From NCBI RefSeq assembly GCF_020181035.1, contig NZ_JAIQYY010000012.1, positions 213,567 to 277,566 on the forward strand: 64,000 nt of DNA. Direction: 5' to 3'. The DNA comes from Streptomyces sp. CoH27. Its GTDB lineage: Bacteria > Actinomycetota > Actinomycetes > Streptomycetales > Streptomycetaceae. Under the pieces are notes generated by a model. The model worked only from the letters and a program-made list of their open reading frames with translations. It was not told where the DNA came from and searched no databases. This document shows, one piece after another, positions 9,522 through 17,864 of the stretch (the first letter of the stretch is position 1; each line of letters opens with the position of its first letter). A program made the position numbers and the translations under genes.

Positions 9522-10049
9522 TCACTTGGTCTTCAGCGCTGCCGCCATCTTCGCCAGGTCGTCGAAGGACGCCGTGCCCGCGACCACCGTGGTGGAGCCG
9601 TGCGTGCCGTCCAGGACGAGGGCGGCGTAGCGGCCACCGGTGTAGCGGGTCCAGGTGCGGCCGTCGATCGACTCCTTCTTCGCCGTCGCCGTGGCGCCCT
9701 GGCTGGCGTCGTCGATGAAGTCGGCCGGCTTCTGCGTGGACTGCTCCACCTGCACGTACTGGCCGTCCGGGGTCTGGAAGCCCAGGTGCCAGCGGTCGTT
9801 GTTCGCGCCGTCGTAGGTCACCGAGGTCGCCTTCCACGCGCTCGGCAGGCCCTCGGGGGCCGCGACCGGGTAGCTCGCCGCGCGGCGGGCCGTGACCAGC
9901 TCGACCCGGTAGTCGACCCGCTTGAGGTCGGGGGCGTGATCGTCGTGCGGGATCGCGAGGAAGTAGACGACCGCCGCCGCGAGACCGATCAGGACCAGGG
10001 AGAGAATCATGTCCCGGGCCGTCTTCTGCTTGCCGTTGGAACCTGCCAC
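9522..10049 (-). CDS. DUF4245 single-pass membrane protein
   Basis: A 175-residue protein with a short basic cytosolic N-terminus, one membrane helix (MILSLVLIGLAAAVVYFLAIP, about residues 14-34) and an extracytoplasmic domain of the DUF4245 family (YPVAAPEGLPSAWKATSVTY, then WHLGFQTPDGQYVQVEQS). The GTG start at 10049 is used. It is divergent from glpX, an arrangement I recall from other streptomycetes. Role unknown; no catalytic residues can be named. Confidence 0.85.
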   Translation of the reverse strand: MAGSNGKQKTARDMILSLVLIGLAAAVVYFLAIPHDDHAPDLKRVDYRVELVTARRAASYPVAAPEGLPSAWKATSVTYDGANNDRWHLGFQTPDGQYVQVEQSTQKPADFIDDASQGATATAKKESIDGRTWTRYTGGRYAALVLDGTHGSTTVVAGTASFDDLAKMAAALKTK

Positions 10050-10176
10050 GCCCTCTATCGTCGCAGGTGCCCCAAGCGCTCATCCGTGGGGTCCCCTGCT
10101 CATTTTGTCTGCCTAACGATAGAGTCGTGGCCAACACCCTCATCCGGCCGTCGTCGTATCAGAAAGGTGCGCTCCG

Positions 10177-11211
10177 ATGACCGAAAATCATCACCTCCCG
10201 TCCGAGCTCGATGTTCCCTCCGAGGCTCCCGACCGCAACCTCGCCCTGGAACTCGTCCGGGTGACCGAGGCCGCCGCCATGGCCGCGGGCCGCTGGGTGG
10301 GGCGCGGCGACAAGAACGGCGCCGACGGTGCCGCGGTGCGCGCCATGCGGACCCTCGTCTCCACCGTGTCGATGAACGGCGTGGTCGTCATCGGCGAGGG
10401 CGAGAAGGACGAGGCCCCGATGCTCTTCAACGGGGAGCACGTGGGCGACGGCACCGGGCCCGAGGTCGACATCGCGGTCGACCCGATCGACGGTACGACG
10501 CTGACAGCCAAGGGCATGCCGAACGCGATCGCCGTCCTCGCCGCCGCCGAGCGCGGCGCGATGTTCGACCCGTCCGCCGTGTTCTACATGGACAAGCTGG
10601 TCACCGGCCCCGAGGCCGCGGACTTCGTCGACATCGACGCGCCGGTCGCCGTGAACATCCGGCGCATCGCCAAGGCCAAGCGGTCCGCACCGGAGGACGT
10701 CACCGTCGTCATCCTCGACCGGCCGCGGCACGAGGGCCTGATCAAGGAGGTCCGGGACGCCGGCGCGCGCATCAAACTGATCTCCGACGGCGACGTCGCC
10801 GGCTCGGTGTACGCGCTGCGCGAGGGCACGGGCGTGGATCTGCTGCTCGGCATCGGCGGTACGCCCGAGGGCATCATCTCGGCCTGCGCCGTGAAGTGTC
10901 TGGGCGGGACGATCCAGGGCAAACTGTGGCCGAAGGACGACGAGGAGCGTGCGCGGGCCATCGATGCCGGGCACGATCTGGACCGCGTTCTGACGACCGA
11001 CGACCTGGTGTCCGGGGAGAACGTGTTCTTCGTCGCGACCGGTATCACCGACGGTGAGCTGCTGCGGGGCGTGCGGTACCGGTCGGAGACCGCGCTGACC
11101 GAGTCGATCGTGATGCGGTCGAAGTCGGGAACGGTGCGCAGGATCGACTCCGAGCACCGGCTCAGCAAGCTGCGGGCGTACAGCGCGATCGACTTCGACA
11201 AGGCCAAGTAG
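10177..11211 (+). CDS. glpX: Class II fructose-1,6-bisphosphatase
   Basis: A 344-residue GlpX, the gluconeogenic FBPase of actinobacteria. The metal-site motifs are present: GEGEKDEAPMLFNGE (residues 73-87) and VDPIDGTTLT (101-110); LLGIGGTPEGI lies in the second half. It hydrolyses fructose-1,6-bisphosphate to fructose-6-phosphate in the cytosol. An AGAAAGG ribosome site precedes ATG 10177. The gene stands alone and divergent from the DUF4245 gene. Confidence 0.96.
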   Translation: MTENHHLPSELDVPSEAPDRNLALELVRVTEAAAMAAGRWVGRGDKNGADGAAVRAMRTLVSTVSMNGVVVIGEGEKDEAPMLFNGEHVGDGTGPEVDIAVDPIDGTTLTAKGMPNAIAVLAAAERGAMFDPSAVFYMDKLVTGPEAADFVDIDAPVAVNIRRIAKAKRSAPEDVTVVILDRPRHEGLIKEVRDAGARIKLISDGDVAGSVYALREGTGVDLLLGIGGTPEGIISACAVKCLGGTIQGKLWPKDDEERARAIDAGHDLDRVLTTDDLVSGENVFFVATGITDGELLRGVRYRSETALTESIVMRSKSGTVRRIDSEHRLSKLRAYSAIDFDKAK

Positions 11212-11255
11212 GTCCGGCCGAGTACGCCTGTTCGAAGGGGGCGCGTGAGGCGCCG

Positions 11256-11331
11256 GTGACTGCGGGTGATCCGTGATTGCTCGCGCCCACGCGTCGGAGC
11301 CGCACATCGATGCAGCCCCACGCCCCCTTCG
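11256..11331 (-). repeat. Dispersed Streptomyces-type intergenic repeat, copy 1
   Basis: On the minus strand this reads GTGGGGCTGCATCGATGTG followed by a CGGCTCCGACG hairpin and CGTGGGCGCGAG. It is the reverse-oriented partner of the element at 32694-32782. It lies in the gap between glpX and wblI. Confidence 0.7.
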
Positions 11332-11367
11332 GGTCGGCACGCGCCCCCGGTGCGGAGGGGGCGCCCC

Positions 11368-11745
11368 TTATCCCGCCATCCTGTTCGCCGCCGCCGCCCT
11401 CGCCGCCTTCTTCAGTTCCATCTCCCTGCGCCGGCGGCGCGCCAGGACCACGCGGCGTTCCGCTGCCGTGAGGCCGCCCCAGACGCCGTAGGGCTCGGGC
11501 TGGAGGAGGGCGTGTTCGCGGCACTCGACCATCACCGGGCAGCGGGCACACACACGCTTGGCCGCCTCCTCGCGGGACAGGCGGGCGGCGGTCGGCTCTT
11601 TCGACGGCGCGAAGAACAGGCCGGCCTCGTCGCGCCGGCACACCGCTTCGGTGTGCCAGGGTGCGTCTTGGTCCCTGTCTCGCGCTGGCACCCGCTGGGC
11701 CGGAACGGCAGCGACCTGCAGGGACGAATGCGGCGGTTGCAGCAC
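11368..11745 (-). CDS. wblI: WhiB-family regulator, WblI-like
   Basis: A 125-residue WhiB-like protein. The four cluster cysteines are Cys36, Cys66, Cys69 and Cys75 (VCARCPVMVEC), followed by the GVWGG turn at 87-91 and a basic C-terminal tail (ARRRRREMELKKAARAAAA) that contacts DNA. Such proteins bind a [4Fe-4S] cluster and the principal sigma factor to control development or redox responses. The name wblI is inferred from its place between glpX and the fumarase region, which I recall from S. coelicolor, not from a search. The start could be a few codons downstream. Confidence 0.85.
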   Translation of the reverse strand: MLQPPHSSLQVAAVPAQRVPARDRDQDAPWHTEAVCRRDEAGLFFAPSKEPTAARLSREEAAKRVCARCPVMVECREHALLQPEPYGVWGGLTAAERRVVLARRRRREMELKKAARAAAANRMAG

Positions 11746-11919
11746 GGTCTACTCCTGACGACGGCTTCGCGAGCGAGAGACGATGCAGCAAGGCCTACCC
11801 GCTGTGCGTGCGCCTATGCACTGCGTTCCCAACCGCGGGCGTGCGACGGCTCGTTCGCGCCCCCTGACGCCCGGTGCGGGAGGACCGCCCCCTTCCGGTC
11901 AGCGGCGGATGCGCGGCCG

Positions 11920-12639
11920 TCAATGGCCCAGGTGTTTGCGCAGCTTCCTGTCGACCTTGTCCTGGACCCGCTCCAGCTTCCGGTCGACCTTGGTCTGCAC
12001 CCGGTCCAGGATGTCGCCCACGCGCTTGCCGCGCCGGGGCCGCGCCTCCACGCTGCCGAGGACGGCCCAGCCGTCGACGTAGACCACGGGGGCGTCGGCG
12101 TCGACCGAGTCCAGCGTGTCCACCTCGAAGCTGCCGAGGACACCGCCGCCGGTGCCGCGCAGCGACACGTTCTCCGGGACGCGGATCTGGACGTCGCCGA
12201 AGACCGAGACGGCCTTGATCACGACCTGCTGATACTCGAAGATCGCCTCGCTGAGGTCGATCTCGACGCTGCCGAAGACCGAGTACGCATGCAGCCTGCG
12301 CCCCGCGCGCCAGCGGCCTCGGCGCACGGCGCTGCTGAAGACCGCCACGACGTTGGCGTCCGCCTCGTGGGGTATCGCGCCCGGGGTGGGGCGGGGCGGG
12401 ACCGGCGTGTAGGCGGGGGCGGCCGGCTGCTGGTGGGCGGCGGGCAGGTCCCGGATGAAGGCCTCCAGCTCACCCACCGTCTTGGCGTGCAGCACCCCCT
12501 CGACACGCTCGGCGTGCTCGTCGGCGGTCAGCCGGCCCTCGGCGAGGGCCTCGCGGAGGATGTCGGCGACCCGGTCACGGTCGGCGTCCGAGGCACGCAG
12601 CTCGGAGACAGGCGCATCGGTGTGCTTCTGAAGGTCCAC
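11920..12639 (-). CDS. DUF1707 / LiaF-like protein
   Basis: A 239-residue protein. Residues about 11-60 are a DUF1707 domain (ELRASDADRDRVADILREALAEGRLTADEHAERV), found almost only in actinobacteria. A Pro-rich linker and a beta-rich region (SVFGSVEIDLSEAIFEYQQVVIKAVSVFGDVQI) resemble the C-terminal domain of LiaF-type cell-envelope stress proteins. A basic tail with repeated KVDRKLERVQDKVDRKL heptads closes it. No clear membrane helix is present. The GTG at 12639 is the start. The likely role is envelope stress sensing, but this is inference from the family. Confidence 0.75.
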   Translation of the reverse strand: MDLQKHTDAPVSELRASDADRDRVADILREALAEGRLTADEHAERVEGVLHAKTVGELEAFIRDLPAAHQQPAAPAYTPVPPRPTPGAIPHEADANVVAVFSSAVRRGRWRAGRRLHAYSVFGSVEIDLSEAIFEYQQVVIKAVSVFGDVQIRVPENVSLRGTGGGVLGSFEVDTLDSVDADAPVVYVDGWAVLGSVEARPRRGKRVGDILDRVQTKVDRKLERVQDKVDRKLRKHLGH

Positions 12640-12657
12640 GGAAGCAGCGTACCGAAA

Positions 12658-12671
12658 CGCGATAGATCGCG
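12658..12671. promoter_or_regulatory. Palindrome CGCGAT-AG-ATCGCG
   Basis: A perfect 6-bp inverted repeat with a 2-bp spacer sits 18 bp before the DUF1707 start, where a repressor or activator would bind. The binding protein is unknown. Confidence 0.35.
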
Positions 12672-12807
12672 ACTAGGGACTGTGGAAAACGCGCGTGTCG
12701 CGAACTGAGCCTTACCTCACAGGTTCCGCGTCGGCGGCAGGTCCTAGGCTGGTGAGGCCCGCCAGCGTCGGCGGGCGGCCGTCCGTCACAGTGAGGAATG
12801 GGCTGAG

Positions 12808-14469
12808 ATGCCTGAGTTCGCGTACACCGATCTGCTCCCCCAGGGAGAGGACACCACCCCGTACCGGCTGGTGACCTCCGAGGGCGTGTCCACCGTCGAG
12901 GGGCCGGACGGGCGCACGTTCCTCACGGTGGAGCCGGAGGCGCTGCGCAAGCTGGCCGAGGAGGCCATCCACGACATCCAGCACTACCTGCGCCCGGCCC
13001 ACCTCGCCCAGCTGCGCCGCATCATCGACGACCCGGAGGCCAGCGCCAACGACAAGTTCGTCGCGCTGGACCTGCTGAAGAACGCGAACATCGCGGCGGC
13101 GGGCGTGCTGCCGATGTGCCAGGACACCGGCACGGCGATCGTCATGGGCAAGCGCGGGCAGAACGTGCTGACGCAGGGCCGCGACGAGGAGGCGCTGAGC
13201 CGCGGCATCTACGACGCCTACACCAAGCTGAACCTGCGCTACTCGCAGATGGCTCCGCTCACCATGTGGGAGGAGAAGAACACCGGCTCCAACCTCCCGG
13301 CGCAGATCGAGCTGTACGCGACCGACGGCGGCGCCTACAAGTTCCTGTTCATGGCGAAGGGCGGCGGCAGCGCCAACAAGTCGTTCCTGTACCAGGAGAC
13401 GAAGGCCGTCCTGAACGAGGCCTCCATGATGAAGTTCCTGGAGGCGAAGATCCGTTCGCTGGGCACGGCCGCCTGCCCGCCGTACCACCTGGCGATCGTC
13501 GTCGGCGGTACGAGCGCCGAGTACGCGCTGAAGACCGCGAAGTACGCCTCCGCGCACTACCTGGACGAGATCCCGGCGGAGGGCTCGGAGCTGGGCCACG
13601 GATTCCGGGACAAGGAGCTGGAGCAGAAGGTCTTCGAGCTGACGCAGAAGATCGGCATCGGCGCGCAGTTCGGCGGCAAGTACTTCTGCCACGACGTCCG
13701 CGTGATCCGGCTCCCGCGCCACGGCGCCTCCTGCCCGGTCGCGATCGCCGTCTCCTGCTCGGCCGACCGCCAGGCCGTCGCGAAGATCACCGCCGAGGGT
13801 GTCTTCCTGGAGCAACTGGAGACGGACCCGGCGCGCTTCCTGCCGGAGACGACGGACGAGCATCTCGACGAGTCCTCCGACGTGGTGCGGATCGACCTGA
13901 ACCAGCCGATGGACACGATCCTCGCCGAGCTGACCAAGTACCCGGTCAAGACCCGGCTTTCGCTGACCGGCCCGCTGGTCGTGGCCCGTGACATCGCGCA
14001 CGCCAAGATCAAGGAGCGGCTGGACGCGGGCGAGGAGATGCCGCAGTACCTGAAGGACCACCCGGTGTACTACGCGGGCCCGGCGAAGACCCCCGAGGGC
14101 TATGCCTCCGGTTCCTTCGGTCCCACGACCGCCGGCCGCATGGACTCCTACGTGGAGCAGTTCCAGGCGGCGGGCGGCTCCAAGGTGATGCTCGCCAAGG
14201 GCAACCGCAGCAAGCAGGTCACCGACGCCTGCAACTCTCACGGCGGCTTCTACCTCGGCTCCATCGGCGGCCCCGCCGCCCGCCTCGCCCAGGACTGCAT
14301 CAAGAAGGTCGAGGTCGTCGAGTACGAGGAGCTCGGCATGGAGGCCGTCTGGAAGATCGAGGTCGAGGACTTCCCCGCGTTCATCGTGGTGGACGACAAG
14401 GGCAACGACTTCTTCACCGACCCGGCGCCCGTGCCCACGTTCACCAGCATCCCGGTGCGCTCTTCCTGA
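12808..14469 (+). CDS. Class I (iron-sulfur) fumarate hydratase
   Basis: A 553-residue class I fumarase, interconverting fumarate and malate in the TCA cycle. The ligands expected for the [4Fe-4S] cluster are Cys104 (MCQDTGT), Cys223 (AACPPYH) and Cys317 (AVSCSADR), matching the E. coli FumA spacing. The C-terminal part (YYAGPAKTPEGYASGSFGPTTAGRMDSYV) is the family's second domain. It is oxygen-sensitive in well-studied members. A strong terminator follows. A class II enzyme lies 7.3 kb downstream, with the accessory island between the two. Confidence 0.95.
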   Translation: MPEFAYTDLLPQGEDTTPYRLVTSEGVSTVEGPDGRTFLTVEPEALRKLAEEAIHDIQHYLRPAHLAQLRRIIDDPEASANDKFVALDLLKNANIAAAGVLPMCQDTGTAIVMGKRGQNVLTQGRDEEALSRGIYDAYTKLNLRYSQMAPLTMWEEKNTGSNLPAQIELYATDGGAYKFLFMAKGGGSANKSFLYQETKAVLNEASMMKFLEAKIRSLGTAACPPYHLAIVVGGTSAEYALKTAKYASAHYLDEIPAEGSELGHGFRDKELEQKVFELTQKIGIGAQFGGKYFCHDVRVIRLPRHGASCPVAIAVSCSADRQAVAKITAEGVFLEQLETDPARFLPETTDEHLDESSDVVRIDLNQPMDTILAELTKYPVKTRLSLTGPLVVARDIAHAKIKERLDAGEEMPQYLKDHPVYYAGPAKTPEGYASGSFGPTTAGRMDSYVEQFQAAGGSKVMLAKGNRSKQVTDACNSHGGFYLGSIGGPAARLAQDCIKKVEVVEYEELGMEAVWKIEVEDFPAFIVVDDKGNDFFTDPAPVPTFTSIPVRSS

Positions 14470-14534
14470 GCTTGGCGGCCGCCTGAGGGTGGCCGAGGAT
14501 CGCAATCAGGAACCGGCCCCCAGCCGACGTTCAC

Positions 14535-14572
14535 CACGGGAGCCCCCGGCCGAACGGCCGGGGGCTCCCGTG
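14535..14572. terminator. Terminator of the class I fumarase gene
   Basis: A perfect 18-bp stem (14535-14552 with 14555-14572) with a 2-nt AA loop lies 65 bp past the fumarase stop. It is among the strongest hairpins in the window and marks the left edge of the accessory island. Confidence 0.85.
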
Positions 14573-14716
14573 CGTCCGGGGTCCGCCGCACCCGGATCGG
14601 AAGCGCTTCGGAAGCGGTGAAACCGGCCACGGTCGGGCGGTTGTCGGGCAAGGTGACTCCGTTCGTACCGAAGAGACGCGCGAGACCCGGCGGACAGCCG
14701 GGGACTGCGAGGGCCC

Positions 14717-15394
14717 ATGAACCAGACCTACCGGCCACCGAACCTGTTACCCGCCGCCGGCCACGAGCGGATGTACGCACTGATCATCGCCGGTGTCCCG
14801 CTGCTGCTCATCCTGCTGACCGGCGTACTGCCCCAACTCGCCTCAAGCAGCGGCGGATCCAGCGGATCGACCAGCAGGGCCGTGAGCGGCTACGGCGGCT
14901 ACTCCTTCCAGCCGTCCGTCACCGATCCGGCCGTGCAGGACACCCCCACTCCGGACTTCTCCACGCCGGACACCTCCCCACCGGACACCTCCGCGACGTA
15001 CGGCGCCACCCCGGAGGCACCCGCCTCCGGCACCGACGCCACGGACCTCTCCCCCAGCCCGTCCGACACCCGGAGCACGAGCATCACGGCCGGCACCGAA
15101 GGCACCGCCGATCCCACCTCGACGGTCCAGCGTTACTTCGCGGCCATCAACAACCGTGATTTCCGGACCGCCTGGGACCTCGGCGGCAAAAACCTCGACT
15201 CGTCCTACTCCTCCTTCGTGGCGGGCTTCGCCGGTACCGAACGGGACGACGTCACCGTCGACCCCGCCGACGGCACGACCGTCCCGGTGCGCATCGTCGC
15301 CCGGCAGACCGACGGCACGCAGAAGTCGTACAGCGGCCGGTACACCGTGGTGAACGGCATCATCACCGCTGCCTCGATCACCCCCACCGGCTGA
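14717..15394 (+). CDS. One-TM protein with Ser/Thr/Pro stalk and NTF2-like tail
   Basis: A 225-residue protein of unknown function. A short cytosolic N-terminus precedes one membrane helix (MYALIIAGVPLLLILLTGVLP, about residues 19-39). Residues 41-133 are a Ser/Thr/Pro/Asp-rich stalk. Residues 134-225 (STVQRYFAAINNRDFRTAWDLGG to YTVVNGIITAASI) have the pattern of a small NTF2-like cone domain, often a ligand- or peptidoglycan-sensing module outside the membrane. It is the first gene of the accessory island, 18 bp before the two-TM gene, and is probably its sensor partner. This role is inference. Confidence 0.7.
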   Translation: MNQTYRPPNLLPAAGHERMYALIIAGVPLLLILLTGVLPQLASSSGGSSGSTSRAVSGYGGYSFQPSVTDPAVQDTPTPDFSTPDTSPPDTSATYGATPEAPASGTDATDLSPSPSDTRSTSITAGTEGTADPTSTVQRYFAAINNRDFRTAWDLGGKNLDSSYSSFVAGFAGTERDDVTVDPADGTTVPVRIVARQTDGTQKSYSGRYTVVNGIITAASITPTG

Positions 15395-15412
15395 GCAGAG
15401 CGGAGTGAAGAC

Positions 15413-17041
15413 ATGGCCAGTGACATCCTTTCCCGCTCCGCTCCGCCACCGGAGCCGACCGGGCCCGCCCCGGGGCGCACGTCCGGGGACGCCACCAGCG
15501 ACGCCACCCGGCTGCTGTGCGCCGGCACCTATCTCGACCCGGAGTACCGCGCCACCGTCATCCGCGAGCTGCTGACCCACCGGTTCCGGGTGGTGGCACC
15601 GTCGTACGGGTACGACGCGGTGCCCGTGCTCGCGCACGCCCTGGCCGCGCGCCGGCTGCACCGCGCCCGGCTGGCCGTCCTCGGCGCGGGCCTCGGCGTC
15701 ACGCTCGTCCTCATGGCCGCCGGCGTCCTGAACGCGTTCGCCGGGTTCCTGACGGCGCTGTGGCTGGTGTGGGTCACCGCATATCTGCGGCGGGTCGTCA
15801 CCCTGCAGACGCTGGTGTCCCGGCTGCGCGGCCGTACCGACCCGAAGGGCGGGACCAGCGGGTTCGACGCCTCCTATCCCGAGCATCCGCGGCTGACGCC
15901 CGAGCTGGTGGCCAAGATCGACCGGGAGCAGACGTCGGACGGCAGTCTGGTCCGCTACGGCGGCTACAAGCCGTTCGTCGGCGCGGGCGAGCCCGTGCGG
16001 CGCTGGTCCACCGCCGAGCTGCTGATCGGCGCGCCGGTCCCCTCGGCCGACCAGCACCCCTTCCTTCACGAGCACCAGTACCAGGACCGGAACCAGCCCG
16101 GTCCGGGCATATCGCGGGCCACCGTCGTGCACGGTCAGGAACCCCAGCGGAAGGAGGTCGTTCCCTTCACCACCGACGAGATCACCTCGTACGTCGCCGA
16201 GCGCATGACCGCGGACCTGCGCGACCGGGCACGGCAGGCGGAGCGGATCGAGGGGCTCGCCGTCGAGCGGAGCACGTTCACCACCGCCGTCACCCGGCTC
16301 GGTGTGTGGGAGCAGCCGGAGGGAGGCGCACACGACGGTCCCTGGGAGGACGGCTACGGCGCGCGGCGCGCGTATCTGTGTGTGCGGGTGGGCACGTGGA
16401 ACCAGGAGCTGGTCACCACGGCGTTCGTCGGCTTCGACCTCAAGGGGAACACCCTGCACACCGAGTTCTACTCGTATGTGCTGGCGCCGATCCAGGCGAG
16501 TTTCCATCTGGTGGACCGGCTCCCCGCCGCCCTGACCGGCCGGCTGCTGCTCAGGGTCGCGTGGCACACCCTGCGCGCCACGCCCGGGGCCACGGTGCGT
16601 CCGGTCCTCGCCCAGCTGCGTTCCCGGCTGCCGGGCCTGCTGCCCTGGCGGTGGGGGAAGACCCGGATCCTGGTGCTGCAACCGTCGGACACCAGTGAGT
16701 TCCGCCTCGGCCGCTACGCGGACACCGTGCTGAACCGCGGGGCGCTCACCAGCATCCGGGAGATGGCGACGAGCGACGACTTCCACGTCTTCTTCCAGGA
16801 GACGGACACGATCAAGTACACGCAGATCGTGGAGCGCCAACTGCTCCAGGTGATCCGGGACTTCCTGCACGAGCACAACGTGGACCTGGCGGAGCACGAG
16901 GCCCGCCAGACGAACATCCTCAACAGCTACGGGGACAACAACAACTTCGTGAACAACAACAACGGCGGCACCGTCAACTCGGGGACGCAGAACTTCCATC
17001 GCGGCTCCGAGGGCGGCGGCCAGGGGGCGGGATCCGCATGA
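15413..17041 (+). CDS. Two-TM protein with C-terminal Asn/Gly-rich motif
   Basis: A 542-residue protein of no family I recognise. Residues 1-85 are cytosolic, then two adjacent helices (ARLAVLGAGLGVTLVLMAAG and NAFAGFLTALWLVWVTAYL, about 86-126), then a 400-residue soluble region containing YLCVRVGTWNQELVTTAFVGFDLKGNTLH. The last part is striking: an Asn-rich run at residues 508-528 ending GGTVNSGTQNF. The next protein begins with almost the same motif. The stop overlaps the TIR gene by ATGA, so the two are coupled. I infer a membrane receptor that passes a signal to the TIR protein through a shared adhesive, perhaps amyloid-like, motif. Confidence 0.75.
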   Translation: MASDILSRSAPPPEPTGPAPGRTSGDATSDATRLLCAGTYLDPEYRATVIRELLTHRFRVVAPSYGYDAVPVLAHALAARRLHRARLAVLGAGLGVTLVLMAAGVLNAFAGFLTALWLVWVTAYLRRVVTLQTLVSRLRGRTDPKGGTSGFDASYPEHPRLTPELVAKIDREQTSDGSLVRYGGYKPFVGAGEPVRRWSTAELLIGAPVPSADQHPFLHEHQYQDRNQPGPGISRATVVHGQEPQRKEVVPFTTDEITSYVAERMTADLRDRARQAERIEGLAVERSTFTTAVTRLGVWEQPEGGAHDGPWEDGYGARRAYLCVRVGTWNQELVTTAFVGFDLKGNTLHTEFYSYVLAPIQASFHLVDRLPAALTGRLLLRVAWHTLRATPGATVRPVLAQLRSRLPGLLPWRWGKTRILVLQPSDTSEFRLGRYADTVLNRGALTSIREMATSDDFHVFFQETDTIKYTQIVERQLLQVIRDFLHEHNVDLAEHEARQTNILNSYGDNNNFVNNNNGGTVNSGTQNFHRGSEGGGQGAGSA

Positions 17042-17113
17042 GCACCGGCAACGGGCACCACAACAACTACGTGAACGACAACAGCGGCACCGTGAACTCG
17101 GGGACGCAGAACT
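16951..17113 (+). repeat. Duplicated Asn-rich coding motif
   Basis: The segment encoding NGGTVNSGTQNF near 16960-16996 recurs as NSGTVNSGTQNF near 17083-17113, with the 3' ends of the two copies identical over about 21 nt. One copy closes the two-TM gene and the other opens the TIR gene. Confidence 0.75.
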
Positions 17114-17742
17114 TCTACGACGCTCCCCCGGCGGCCGTCCCGGCGGCCGTCCCGGTCCAGGGCGCTGCCGGTCCCGCACCGGACCGCGCCCGCAACGTCT
17201 TCGTCGTCCACGGGCGGGACGAGGAGGCGCGGATGAAGGTGTTCGACCTGCTGCGTCTGCTCGATCTGCGTCCGCTGGAGTGGGAGGACCTGGTCAGAGC
17301 CACCGGCAAGACGGCGCCGTTCCTCGGCGAGGTCATCGCGCAGGCGCCCGCGCAGGCCCAGGCGGCGCTGGTGCTGCTGACCCCGGACGACGTCGTCCAG
17401 CTCCACCCCGACCTGCACGGCCCGAACGAGCCGCCGTACGAGAGCGAGCCGACCGGTCAGCCCCGGCCGAACGTGCTGATCGAACTGGGTCTGCTGCTGA
17501 TGGCGTGCCCGGAGCGCACGCTGCTGGTGGAGATCGGCGCGCTGCGCACGATCTCCGACATCGCGGGCATGAACGTCATCCGGTTCGACGGCTCGGCGAC
17601 CGCGCTGGGCAAAGTCGTCGAGCGGCTGAAGCTGGCGGGCTGCAAGGTCAACGACACCGGCTCGGACTGGCGTCAGACCTGGCCGTACCGCCATCTGTCG
17701 GCGTACGGCCGGACCGGGCGCGCGGTGCCGCCGGTCCGCTGA
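17038..17742 (+). CDS. TIR-like nucleotide-binding protein (CAP12/Pycsar type)
   Basis: A 234-residue protein. Residues 9-26 carry the motif NNYVNDNSGTVNSGTQNF shared with the upstream protein. After a Pro/Ala linker, residues 53-200 match the TIR-like family used by CAP12/Pycsar effectors: RNVFVVHGRDEEARMKVFDLL at the start, GKTAPFLGEVIAQA in the middle, and RPNVLIELGLLL, where Glu149 is at the position of the NADase glutamate. Members hydrolyse or process NAD+. There is no cyclic-nucleotide sensor domain, so activation probably comes from oligomerisation through the N-terminal motif. Start ATG 17038 overlaps the upstream stop. Confidence 0.8.
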   Translation: MSTGNGHHNNYVNDNSGTVNSGTQNFYDAPPAAVPAAVPVQGAAGPAPDRARNVFVVHGRDEEARMKVFDLLRLLDLRPLEWEDLVRATGKTAPFLGEVIAQAPAQAQAALVLLTPDDVVQLHPDLHGPNEPPYESEPTGQPRPNVLIELGLLLMACPERTLLVEIGALRTISDIAGMNVIRFDGSATALGKVVERLKLAGCKVNDTGSDWRQTWPYRHLSAYGRTGRAVPPVR

Positions 17743-17790
17743 GCCGCGGTACGGGCCCGGTGACCGGGGGAGGGGCCCGTACCGCACCGG

Positions 17791-17862
17791 CACCACCGCC
17801 CGGCGGATGTCCGGCACCACCACCCGGCGGGTGTCCGGCACCACCGCCCGGCGGGTGTCCGT
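17791..17862. repeat. 24-bp tandem repeat, three copies
   Basis: Three copies (17791-17814, 17815-17838, 17839-17862) of CACCACCGCCCGGCGGGTGT plus CCGG, two base changes apart. They fill the gap between the convergent TIR and macro genes. Each unit contains the small hairpin CCGCCCGGCGG. Confidence 0.8.
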
Positions 17863-17864
17863 TG

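Noticed and set aside
14843..17179. A 778-residue minus-strand frame across the membrane-protein genes
   Set aside because: Low-complexity composition, no family motif, and the opposite strand carries coherent genes with coupled starts.
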